From Cytidiella melzeri (Eukaryota; Basidiomycota; Agaricomycetes; Polyporales; Irpicaceae), in assembly GCA_022592445.1 (NCBI GenBank), contig JABYQR010000044.1, forward strand, positions 1 to 64,000: a stretch of 64,000 bases of DNA, read 5' to 3'. Of this stretch, positions 1 through 9,295 are shown in pieces. Below the pieces are notes generated by a model that saw nothing but the letters and a program-made list of their open reading frames with translations, ran no database searches and was not told where the DNA came from. The translations under genes were made by a program, and so were the position numbers. Each line of letters starts with the position of its first letter. The stretch's first letter is position 1.

Positions 1-158
1 GAAGCTCCTCCACGTGATTGTCACACTGTGACAGAAGTAGCGGAGAGTGTACTGGGCCTATCTTACTTATAAAGTGCTAGCACGGTTTATGTGACCGCCA
101 TCACCATGCATAATGGGCGGGGATTTTTGAAACAGCATTGCGGCCAGCCTGAGCGCTG

Positions 159-187
159 ATTGGCGCCCTAGACGGATATATTTATAG
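159..187 (+). promoter_or_regulatory. Core promoter of the PY-tail membrane protein gene
   Basis: An ATTGG (inverted CCAAT) at 159-163 lies just upstream of an AT-rich TATA-like stretch at 177-187. The ATG follows about 70 bp downstream. This is a typical spacing for a TATA-containing fungal promoter. The assignment rests on sequence and position only. Confidence 0.45.
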
Positions 188-254
188 TGCGACGGAGAGC
201 AAGAGGGCATGGCATGCCGCGTTGAGGCACGCATTGAATTTTCAACGCCCGGCC

Positions 255-1470
255 ATGTCGAGCAACAGCGAGTGGTACGTCGTTGTGGACGACCAGAGTC
301 CGAAGATCGTGTACGAAGGAGCATGGTTCAACGAGAATGTCAAGAACGCGCGGAACGGCTCGGTCAGTGCCACCAGCACTGTTGGTTCTAAAGCCTCGTT
401 TACCTTCCAAGGTATGTTTTGTACTATACAAGCTGGGTTGCGTGCTCAGAAGGGACCATTCATGCAGGAAACCACGTCGCAGTGAATGGCCCGGTGCTGT
501 TCTTTGATGCAAAGAATCCTCCCGTGTCAACTTACTCCATTGACGGCCAAACCCCTGGCGTATTTGTGCCGTCTGTCGAAGCTAACAACACGTTCAAGAC
601 GTTCTTTGTCTCTCCGCAGCTGTCTGATGCGCAACACACTCTCGACATCACTCTAGCCAACGACGGGGTGCCTTTCTTTTTGGATTCTATCCTGTTCAAC
701 GCGACGTCTCTCGCGCAAGTGACCTCTGCTGGGCTACAACCTACGATTATTACGACGATCATTGTCGCGCCGTCAACGACGACAAGCCCGAAGGGAAAAG
801 ACGACGCTAGCTCTGCCAAGTCTTCTCTTGTTGCGCCGGTTTTGGGAGGCATTGTGGGAGGGGTCGCGATACTAGTCGCCGGGCTACTTGTGTGGTATTT
901 CTTGTACTTCAGACGTAGGAGTAGACACTACGACTATCGTCCGATGGGTGACGAAACCGGTGTGTAACGGAGTTCTATCTCGTGCATCAAATGCTGAATC
1001 GCTTACTACTTGCTACAGAAGCCAAGCGATCTAGGCAAAGCTATGGCATTTCGCCCTTCCAAACTACCACGTCCCCTCTACACCACACAGAGAGGTCGGT
1101 CTCGGTTTACTCAACCACGTCTTTTCATTCGGCAGATACGAGAGGTCCTCTCCCTCTCGCTGATTACTCTACGCCACCTACTGCGACCGCGCAACCCGTC
1201 TTTTCGCCCTCATATCCACCTACAGCCGGACCTGGCAGTGCTTCGGTATATGCACCGCCTCCCACTCCTCGCAGCAAAGCCCTAGAGGCTCGATCTCGGG
1301 CATTGCGGCACCCCTCTTCAAGAACTTCCGAACCTGTGTTGCACGCAGACTCTGGTTATCGGTTTACGGAGGGTGGATCGTCGGCATCGTCGTCGTCGTC
1401 CGGGCCTCAAGCTCCTTTGATAGATCCAGAGATACCTGACGAGCTTCCGCCTACGTACTCGGAGAGGTAA
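255..1470 (+). CDS. Single-pass membrane protein with Ser-rich, PY-motif tail
   Basis: Exons 255-411, 468-959 and 1019-1470 join in phase (both introns phase 1, 56 and 59 bp) to give 366 aa. The N-terminal half (about residues 1-180) is a beta-rich extracellular-type domain with N-x-S/T sites, of the kind seen in many agaricomycete membrane proteins. A hydrophobic segment (GGIVGGVAILVAGLLVWYF) at roughly residues 200-220 is followed by RRRSR, so the basic side is probably cytoplasmic. The tail is Ser/Pro rich and ends in LPPTYSER, a PPxY motif of the type bound by WW domains of Rsp5/NEDD4 ubiquitin ligases. There is no clear cleavable signal peptide, and the ATG at 255 is the first in frame after the TATA box. 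The function is unknown; similar proteins are annotated only as transmembrane proteins. Confidence 0.8.
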
Positions 1471-1829
1471 CGTTGTGCTTGTTTTTTTCGTTTTCCTTTT
1501 TCTTGGATTCTTTGCTTCTGCAAATTCTTTACGCTCGCTTTTTTCTGCCATCATTATGGACATTTCATTCGATTAGGGTTGTTGCATGCTGTATTAAAGT
1601 CACCTCTTGGACCTTGTATTGTTTTTTTGTCGCGTTGAGGCGTTGTATCGGCCGATATGGCGCGCCTGTTTGTTAAAATTTCAAGTACTCTGCACTGCCT
1701 GCCAGGGAGACCGGTCTTCGAGATGCGCGCCTCACTACCGTGGTGAGTCACTCCATAAACCTGTGCATGTTGAAACGAGCTCTTATTCATGCAAAACCAC
1801 TCTTACTATACAGATCAGCTTCCCATCCG

Positions 1830-2814
1830 ATGTCTCCAAAGTCTCTACCAATCTCCATCGTGAACGCCTTCACCACCGACGCCTTTAGTGGCAATCCCGC
1901 AGCCGTCGTCTTTGTCGACAAACAGCAAATACAAGACACGGGACTCCTGCGGGCCGTCGCAAAGAATCTCAACCAGCCGATCACTGCGTTCCTACACAGG
2001 CTTCAAGATGGGTCGTCGGACCCTGGAGTTGTCGCTTTCGACATTCGTTGGTTTACAGTCGTGCGCGAAAGACCGCTGGGCGGACACGGCATGATCGCCT
2101 CTTCTAGCTTGCTCTTCTCCCAACCGGAGGGGTCTGCTGCTGCCGATGCAGTGAAGCGCATCGTGTACAACACGCGATCGGGCATTGTCTTGACTGCGCG
2201 GAAAACGGTGGACGGGTGGACGGAACTCACGATGCCAGTGGCCACGCTCGAACCGCTCGTAGAGGACGACAAGCTGAAAGCTGTGGTGGAAGTTGTGAGG
2301 AGAGCGTTGGGGAGGGAGGTCCGGGTCAAGTACGCTGGTGTGGGAGTTGGCGTCTTTGCAGACCGGCTCTTTGTAGAGATCGACGTAGACGACGATTTGG
2401 CAGGGTGCATCCCCAAGCCGGAGCTCTTCGTGAGTCTTGTACCAGTTAACAGAACCCTTCGGGTGCTTGTTTTTGTTTGTTTTGCGTGCGGCTGATCAAG
2501 CTCGATTGAGCTAGGTAGAGACAGGATACGCCGTCAATATCATCACGGCTGCATCCAAGGATACAGACGTCGCGTTTGTCTCTCGAATGTTTGCACCGGT
2601 GAACGGCTTGCCAGAAGACCACGTATGTGGTTCTGCGCATTGCATGCTCACGCCTTACTGGGCAAAGAAGCTGGCGCGGGGTGACGGGGAGATGTTGGCG
2701 AAGCAGGTCAGCGTGCGAGGTGGAGATATCAGGACTGCGTGGTGTGAAGCCGAGGGAACCATCACGCTGTGTGGCCAGGCTAAAACAGTTCTGACGGGAG
2801 AGATATTTTTGTGA
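1830..2814 (+). CDS. PhzF-family (phenazine biosynthesis-like) protein
   Basis: Exons 1830-2429 and 2515-2814 (85-bp phase-0 intron) give 299 aa, the usual PhzF size. The start MSPKSLPISIVNAFTTDAF matches the family N-terminus (two-lobed diaminopimelate-epimerase-like fold). Hallmarks seen: FSGNPAAVVF near residue 19, RWFT followed by PLGGHGMIAS in the first lobe, and PEDHVCGSAHCMLTPYW in the second lobe. At the position of the PhzF catalytic Glu (motif N-L-S-E-T-A-F) this protein reads NQPITAFL, so the acidic residue is absent. Fungal PhzF-like proteins are mostly uncharacterised, and here a classical isomerase role is doubtful. The gene converges on the flavoprotein gene, with 95 bp between the stop codons. 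Confidence 0.85.
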
Positions 2815-2909
2815 AGATGAAAAGAAATGTAGCGTAACTTCAAACAGCGAAAACTTCGCATAAGAATCTGAGTCGAAATCATTGTTGTGCCTGTCAGCAC
2901 CGCGTAAGA

Positions 2910-4660
2910 TTACATGGTTGCCATATCCTGGAAAACGTGCCGCTCATGTAGCAGCTTCAGCGCAGCTTGGAAATCCTCATCTGGTTCGTGATGCCACACG
3001 AATGACCATATCCCTTCAAGATCTTGTCTTCGACCCTCGTTCGTGCTCCCGTGCTTGCCGTGGCCTTCGTAGATTTCAGCTGCGCGCACGCTCCCTTCCC
3101 AAACACTCTGGGCACGCGGCCGGCGAACAGTATCGTAGACTTCCAAAACACTCTAACAAGCACGGTTGAGTATGATCCCAACCATGACGTACATAAGAGA
3201 AGGGGGACGTGCCTCGAGGTTGTCTATGGTGGTCTGCGGATGAGAGAGCAATTGAGACAGTAGATATGCGTCCTCAATGCCCTGGCCTGCTCCAGCACCG
3301 AGGTGCGGAACCATACCATGCGCCTGCGAAAAGAGATAGTCAGTTTTTCAGGGGTCTCAATACCGTCAAAAGAACTGACCGCATCTCCGAGCAAGGCAAC
3401 TTTACCCTTCACGTACGACTGCAGGGGCGGGTACACCACGTTGATGTACCACTTGTTGGGATCTTCGACACAAGAAAGTATACCGATGACATCGCTTCCC
3501 CAGCCTTCGTATTCCTTCAACATTTCTTCTTTCGTCACTGGTACGACGAGCGGCTGTCCGCTGGGAAGGGTCACGTCGCCTATCTCGACTGTTCGGTCGA
3601 TGACGAACGCTACGATGTTGACCTACGCGGTGCGTGTTGAACACGAGTGTAGATAGCACCTAATGATCGAGCACGCACGACTGTTCCTCCTTTGATCGGG
3701 AATATAATCAAGTGCTGTGATACACTTTAGTCAAGGAAGTGACAAGCGTTGCATGGTCTACTTACTTTATCCTGGCCCATGAAACACGCGGGACGTGTAT
3801 AAATATCAGTCTTGACGCCATTTGCCTTTGCTGCCTTCGTTGTGATAAGACCTCTGTAGCACACCACATTGCTGAATGTGATATTATTCTTGGAATCTGT
3901 GCCCGTCACGGCTTCACGTCCGGCACCTCGAATCCCGTTGGCCAAAAGCACGACGTCAGCCTGTACAGAGGTCCCGTCGGAGAAATGGACAGTCGAACGA
4001 GAGTCATTTGTCGTGGGTTGCGTCACAGACGTACATCGCTTGTTGAAGTGTGTGTACTGAGGGTCCATGTGACCCACCAAGGCGTCCAGGAAGACGGACC
4101 TGGGACCGCCTCAGGTTCTTGGAACCCGACAGATAAGCTTGTGACTGACCTTGCGATACCGAAATTGCCTCCTTTGGGATCAGCGGGGTACTACAACCAG
4201 TAATCAATCTAGCTGCTAAGATCAAGCGCACTTGATGTCAATACGTACGTCGTAGACAAGCTCGTGTCCTTCCATACCCGACACAAAATTGAAGAATCGA
4301 CACGCCGAGCGAGCATCCTCGCCAGACTGCGTGAGGATGTCTTCCCAGAGGCCGATTTCGCGCAAGATACCGATGGCGTTATAGCCTGTGATATAAAATC
4401 TATAAGTACTACCCCGCTTAGTGCGATAGCTGCGTGAGACGTACCAACACCTATTCCAGCACCTATCTCACCGAACTTTGCCTGCAGTGTCTCGCAGTGT
4501 CAGTAGGCGGGGAGTGGGTGTTATGGAAGGTACCCACTGCGGCTTCATAGACGTGCGCGTGTATGCCGCGCTTCGCGAGGGCGATTGCGCACACCAAGCC
4601 GCACACACCGCCTCCCACGATGACGATGTCAAGTTTCTTTCCAGATTCGTCAGCAGACAT
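2910..4660 (-). CDS. FAD-dependent monooxygenase, salicylate hydroxylase-like
   Basis: Nine exons on the minus strand: 4660-4538, 4481-4445, 4385-4249, 4190-4150, 4099-3766, 3714-3679, 3622-3380, 3323-3213 and 3152-2910. They give 434 aa, the size of class A aromatic hydroxylases. Seen in order: dinucleotide fold IVIVGGGVCGLVCAIAL, the EAAAKFGEIGAGIGVG segment, DPKGGNFGIARSVFLDAL (substrate/FAD interface), and the second FAD motif GDAAHGMVPHLGAGAGQG followed by IEDAYLLS. The family hydroxylates or decarboxylates aromatic acids using NAD(P)H and O2; the substrate cannot be told. Start 4660 is preferred; an in-frame ATG at 4678 would add 6 aa. Intron 3212-3153 has a GC donor (GAG|GCACGT), which is the only way to join the LE|SVLEVYD frames. 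Confidence 0.88.
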
Positions 4661-5112
4661 CGCAGAGCTCGGGAGCATGGTCGCAGTCTTGTGAATATGA
4701 AGAGGTCAGGTAGAGCAAGTTGAAAGCAGAGTTGGCATGAGACTGCTCTGTCTGCGCCTGGGCCAGAGATAGGCTTCAACGGTGTGAACGTGAACAACCA
4801 TTGATGGGACTGCGTGCGTACTGTATGCCGAGAATGTCAACGCGGCAAGCTCGGACCATGAGAAGCTTCACGGAGGATGTATGGATGTATGCTATACTGT
4901 AAGCACATGCATATGAATCTTGAGTTACTCGCCTGGCCATAGCAGCGGAGATCCAAAGGCCTTTCATACATGAACGGCTGCGCAAAGTGTACCGTTTGTG
5001 TGGCCATTGCTCCTTTGTCCTCGCCCGTGACCAAAGGCTTGAGAGTGTCAGACAGCGCAAACATGAACTCGAAAGTCGACCCACCAGATACTATCGTCCT
5101 CAAGCTTCCCCG
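4661..5112. other. Shared 5' region between divergent genes
   Basis: This 452-bp stretch separates the divergently oriented flavoprotein (-) and Cys/His-rich protein (+) genes. The open frames inside it look like chance frames. It probably holds both promoters and 5' UTRs; I see no clear TATA box. Confidence 0.4.
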
Positions 5113-5756
5113 ATGCCTGGTCGCTTTCGTGCTGACTGGCCACTGTCGTCTCCTCGCAAGGCAGTCACACACACGGTTGTGGCATCGAAGGCGAAGGTAA
5201 GAACTGCAATATCGCGAGCCTCAAGAAACCTGACTAGGGTTTATGGGGATAGAAGCAGACACTCACAGAACCGGTACGAGAGACCAAGGAGCTGCATTGT
5301 CTCCGGTGCCACTCGACATTCTACGACGACGGCGGAGAGGACTGCAAGTCTGGATGTGTGATACCACACGTATACAAGGAAGAACCCAAGTATCTTATGG
5401 GAGGCAACTTCACCTATGAGTCGGACTGCTGCGGAGAGTCGTCCACGATCACAGAGTCTGGCACACACACGGGATGCTTCCAAATGTCGGGCAAGGAGGG
5501 CGAGCCATGTTTCGTGGGCATGCACACCATATATCCAAGCGACGTACAGTACAACAATGTAAACCTGCTCAAGTGTGTCAAAGGCGGCGCTGGGAGATGT
5601 ACGAGGGACGTCCTGGTGCAGAGAATGGGTGAGCCTGTGTTTTTGAATTGGGCAAGCAGCGGCAGTTCTAGCACCAGCGGGTCAGAGGGCCATTTCTTGG
5701 AGAGCGAGGGTTCAAGCACTCAGAGTGTCCATAAAGTGCGGCATAGACGTCGATAG
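5113..5756 (+). CDS. Cys/His-rich putative metal-binding protein (CxxCH family)
   Basis: Exons 5113-5196 and 5259-5756 give 193 aa; an acceptor 6 bp upstream (exon from 5253) would add two residues. The core has LHCLRCHSTFYDD, then SGCVIPHVYKEEP, then YESDCCGES and a CFVGMHT segment. This spacing of C-x2-C-H, C-x2-P-H-V and CC recurs in small uncharacterised agaricomycete proteins, as I remember the family, and suggests a zinc-binding fold. The N-terminus is short, basic and disordered; the C-terminus is Ser-rich and ends in an RRR cluster. No enzyme motif is visible. The start is uncertain, because upstream in-frame codons exist but no better ATG is seen. Confidence 0.6.
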
Positions 5757-5984
5757 AGATGTCCTCAAGGCCATGTAGAATATACCACAGATTATTGAAT
5801 CTCAACCTGAGTGGCAGAACAAAGTTGTTTCGTGGTTACTGTTCACCGTGACAAAATGTGATACTGATGTGACAGTTCGCGTTGGTCACTGGACCGTGAC
5901 TTGCGGCCTTGGCCATATAATAGCACCGCTGCTCTCTCTTCCTCCTCCACCTACAACCCACAGAGCGCGGCAGCTTTCACACAA

Positions 5985-7498
5985 ATGAGTAGAACCGTTG
6001 CTGCAAGCCACTCGTTTCTTAACACGCCCCCGCGCCTTCCCCTCGAGCTTGTCCACATCATCCTGCGCAACATCGACACCGCACATGACAAACCCACCAT
6101 CTCAGCATGCACACTCGTACACAGTTCCTGGTCCGGCTTTTCGAGGCGGCTTTTATTCCAGGCTGTCCGTCTCAACGCCCTGACGATGCGCCACCGGCCA
6201 CATGAAGACTACGCACACATTAACATGCCAGACTTTGAAGGTTTCCTTGCCTTCATGCGCGACAATCCGTCACTCTCGGGGAGCGTTCAGACGATGGAGA
6301 TTACAGGTTTTGTACCTCCTGCATATGAAAAGGCGGCCTCTGGAGATGGTGTCACTGATCAGGATGCGTGGCTTGGGACGGAGTTGGATGTGTACGACGA
6401 GTTTGACTGGGAGTGGGATTGGACACTGAAGGAGCTCGCAGGTTCCCCCACTGCATGTCGCTGGACGAAACTACCTCGGTCTATGCTTCATGCTCTAGTC
6501 TCCACACCAAAGCTCTTTCCTCGTCTTGAGTCTCTCTCCCTGAACTCTATGTTTGTGGAATACGGAACGATAGGCGCTCATGTTACCACTGGCACTGCGG
6601 AGGTCTCACTCAAGAAACTCGTGTTGCGGGAAGTAGGCACCACAGCAAATACTCACAAAGCTTTCATACAACTCATGAACATGTTCAATCCTGCGCACAT
6701 TACACTGGACGCGTTTCCTATGAAACCAGTTGACACCCCAGTCCCTCAAGAGCTTGCCTCCCTCATCAGCCACAAACGGACCACCTCCCTCGAACTCTCT
6801 GGCACACCCGACGTGTCATATATGATGGAAGTGCTCCGCACTGCGCCTTCTTTTGCAAAGAACCTCACAAAGCTGAATATGCACGTTCACCACGCGTGCG
6901 AGGTCGGCACACTCTCGAACCTACTCAAGACAATCGGACGGACGCTCAAGGAGCTGAGCGTGGACTTGCAGCCGTCATGTTACGTCGCAAAGCCTGAAGT
7001 TCACATGGATCGTACGTGCTTGTTCTTGTCCTCTTCCCAACAACACGCATATATGCTGATCTGCGCCGATTCTCTCATGTAGACGATACCTACGTTGCTC
7101 TCATGCGCAACTTCACACTCTTTCCGTGCATGGGGCTTCAAACATTCACCCTGGCCTTCTCCGTCTCGTTCAATCACTCGGGGTCTTCCAACGCCCTAGA
7201 CTGTGTGCCACAGCTCCTCGCGACGCTCCCTCCCTCCGTCTCATCCATCATCCTCAAGATGAACTTCGTCTTCGTCGTTCAAGCTGCTGCCCTCAACCTG
7301 AATTGGTCAGATGTACATTTTGCACTGGCGCGGTTAGGCAGACAGTTGAGAGGTGGCAAGGGAGCCGGGAAGATTGAAATCGTGATTGCGAACGAGGGTA
7401 TAGCGATTGAGCTTGAAGAAAGGAAAAGCGTCGAGGCTTTATTTAAGGAGAAGTTCCTCATGATTAAGGATATTCTCAAGGTGAACTTCTCTCCGTGA
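5985..7498 (+). CDS. F-box-like protein
   Basis: Exons 5985-7011 and 7083-7498 (71-bp phase-1 intron) give 480 aa. Residues about 17-60 contain PPRLPLELVHIILRNI followed by a conserved Cys/Leu/Trp pattern typical of an F-box (SKP1-binding) helix set. The rest is an irregular leucine-rich region without strict repeats, as usual in the expanded agaricomycete F-box families. Such proteins are thought to be SCF ubiquitin-ligase receptors; the target is unknown. A TATAATA lies about 65 bp upstream of the ATG at 5916-5922. The first ATG after it was chosen as start. Confidence 0.8.
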
Positions 7499-7641
7499 GG
7501 ATTCCTAGTAGTTTTGGGGACATGGATATATACATGGTCGCGCAGTGTACATTACTTGGGTATAATACAAACTATTCGCTGTTCACTATTCTTAATACAA
7601 GTACGTCTGTCTTCTCTTGGAATTTCTACGTGCCTGACTGT

Positions 7642-8556
7642 TTAGATCTGTCCTAGACGAGTGGGTCCCGCCTCCTGATAAGGACCTCCGACTTGACCAC
7701 CTGCCGACTCGAGTGGTGCAGTGGTCGCCGGTACCTCATCGGGCTTTGTCGCGTTGGATGTGGGGGTAGCGGTCGCATTGCTGATGACGCCCGAAAGCTT
7801 TTCAACATGGGGTTGAACGGTGGCTTTAGCGGTCTCGTAATGGGGTTGAACAGCCGCCACAGCCGTGTCGTAATGGGGTTGTGCTGCCTGTCGAGCAGTC
7901 TCAACATGTGGTGCGGCTGCGTTTGAGGCAGCAGCATAGGTGGACTTGGCAGTTTCGAGGGCTGTGCCGGCAGCGGATGCCAGGGTCGCCATCACATTGG
8001 AGCTAGTTTGAGACACGGTGGTGGAGGAAGTGCCGTCAGTGGTCGTACCAGGGATTGACGTTGGCATGTAGGACTGTGATATCGTAAGTTTTTGACTGTA
8101 GTAAAAGGGATGGGAACTCACTGCAGCAGTAGCGAATGCATTTCCTGCCAACTCCCGTGCCTGTTGGACGTATCCCTGTGTGTTGGCATGTCCTTCGGCA
8201 ACAGCTTCATCGGTCTTCTGAGCGAGCCCAGCCTCAAGATTGTCAATAGCTCCGCCGGTGCTAGCTACTTTATGCTGTGGCCCATTCTTGATCAGCATAC
8301 TGCCACACTCTGTCATTGAAGATAATTGTATATACCTGGGCAGCCTTGGCAGCTTCGTCGGCAGCACGTTGAGCCTGCTCGGCGTTCTGCTCGACAACGT
8401 TCTGGAGTTCGGCGGTGGAAGTCTCGGAGGCGGCCCATGCAGCGGTGGTCTCGAAGCGAGCGTCAGCGCTATGAGAGTCGCGAAACATGCTCAGCACCCA
8501 GCAACTGTAACCCGTAACGATTATGATGTACTTACGGTCCAGTAGCAGATGCCATT
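7642..8556 (-). CDS. Ala-rich amphipathic 11-mer-repeat protein (LEA/perilipin-like)
   Basis: Exons 8556-8537, 8468-8336, 8274-8122 and 8073-7642 give 245 aa. The N-terminal half is an Ala/Glu/Gln-rich predicted helix (ELQNVVEQNAEQAQRAAD). Residues about 154-197 form four consecutive 11-residue units of pattern xxx-P-H-(V/Y)-(E/D)-T-A-x-x (for example AVQPHYETAKA). Eleven-residue amphipathic repeats are known from LEA group 3 proteins, perilipins and synuclein, where they fold on membranes, lipid droplets or on drying. There is no signal peptide or TM segment. The first exon is only 20 nt but is fixed by phase and by the conserved GT donor. A TATA box and two palindromic CRE sites lie upstream, which suggests stress or cAMP-type control. 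Function is inferred from composition only. Confidence 0.75.
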
Positions 8557-8666
8557 ATGAATTGATTGGTTGAATGAAAATTCAAAGTGTGTGGTGTTGT
8601 GCGAGATGAAAGTCGTGCGTGCGAGGGAAAAAGCGATGTGAGAGGGTCAAAGTCTGAGGCGCGTCC

Positions 8667-8839
8667 TATATAAATTAAACCAAACTGGGGTGACGTCAGG
8701 CATCAATGGCCCATGGTACCCTCGTGTGGTGTGCTGGCTGTGTCACCCACGTCATCTCCATCCAGCCAAACGTACACGCAACGCCACAAAGTGGATCCTC
8801 CCATATTGGGAAGGCGTAGTGGTGCTGACCATGACGTCA
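8667..8839 (-). promoter_or_regulatory. TATA box and two ATF/CRE palindromes
   Basis: Upstream of the minus-strand gene at 8556 there is a TATA element (8667-8675) and two perfect TGACGTCA sites at 8691-8698 and 8832-8839. The second sits in a 10-bp palindrome ATGACGTCAT. A half-site ACGTCA is at 8749-8754. TGACGTCA is the known binding site of fungal bZIP proteins of the Atf1/CREB class. The link to the 11-mer-repeat gene is by position. Confidence 0.6.
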
Positions 8840-9295
8840 TTCAACAATTCATGTGCATGAAATTAAATCAATGTCGAGGTCGAGTTTGCTTAAGGAGAAG
8901 AAGTAAAGGGGGTATTTACAGCGGAACATCGAACGTTATACGAATGGAATAAACATGACTAAACAGGTGCAACAATTGGAAAAATGACACGAGCCTTAGG
9001 GGAACGGAGAAAAAGAGACAAACGACAGCTCCGATGCCTTTTCCAGGTTAAACACACGGAATGAAGATAAGAGAGACGGGTGGAAGGGAGAGTGAAAACA
9101 AACGAGGACAAAGGACTTGCAACGGAACAGGGACAGAACACATACAGAACGCGGTTAGACATGTTGCGTGACGCGAGAATGGAACAGAGACGAAATGAAC
9201 GGATGTCGCTCGACTATGCGACAGGTAAAAGTTAACATGGAGACAATGGTAGCGGGATAAACACAACATAGAAAAGAAGACGGTGAAACGCTTTA
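8840..9295. other. Intergenic, no gene seen
   Basis: This stretch holds the distal upstream region of the gene at 8556 and the 3' UTR of glycogenin, whose stop is at 9296. It contains only short chance frames. Confidence 0.5.

Noticed and set aside
168..530. Minus-strand 120-codon frame opposite the first gene
   Set aside because: It lies antisense to well-supported exons and a TATA region, and has no motif.
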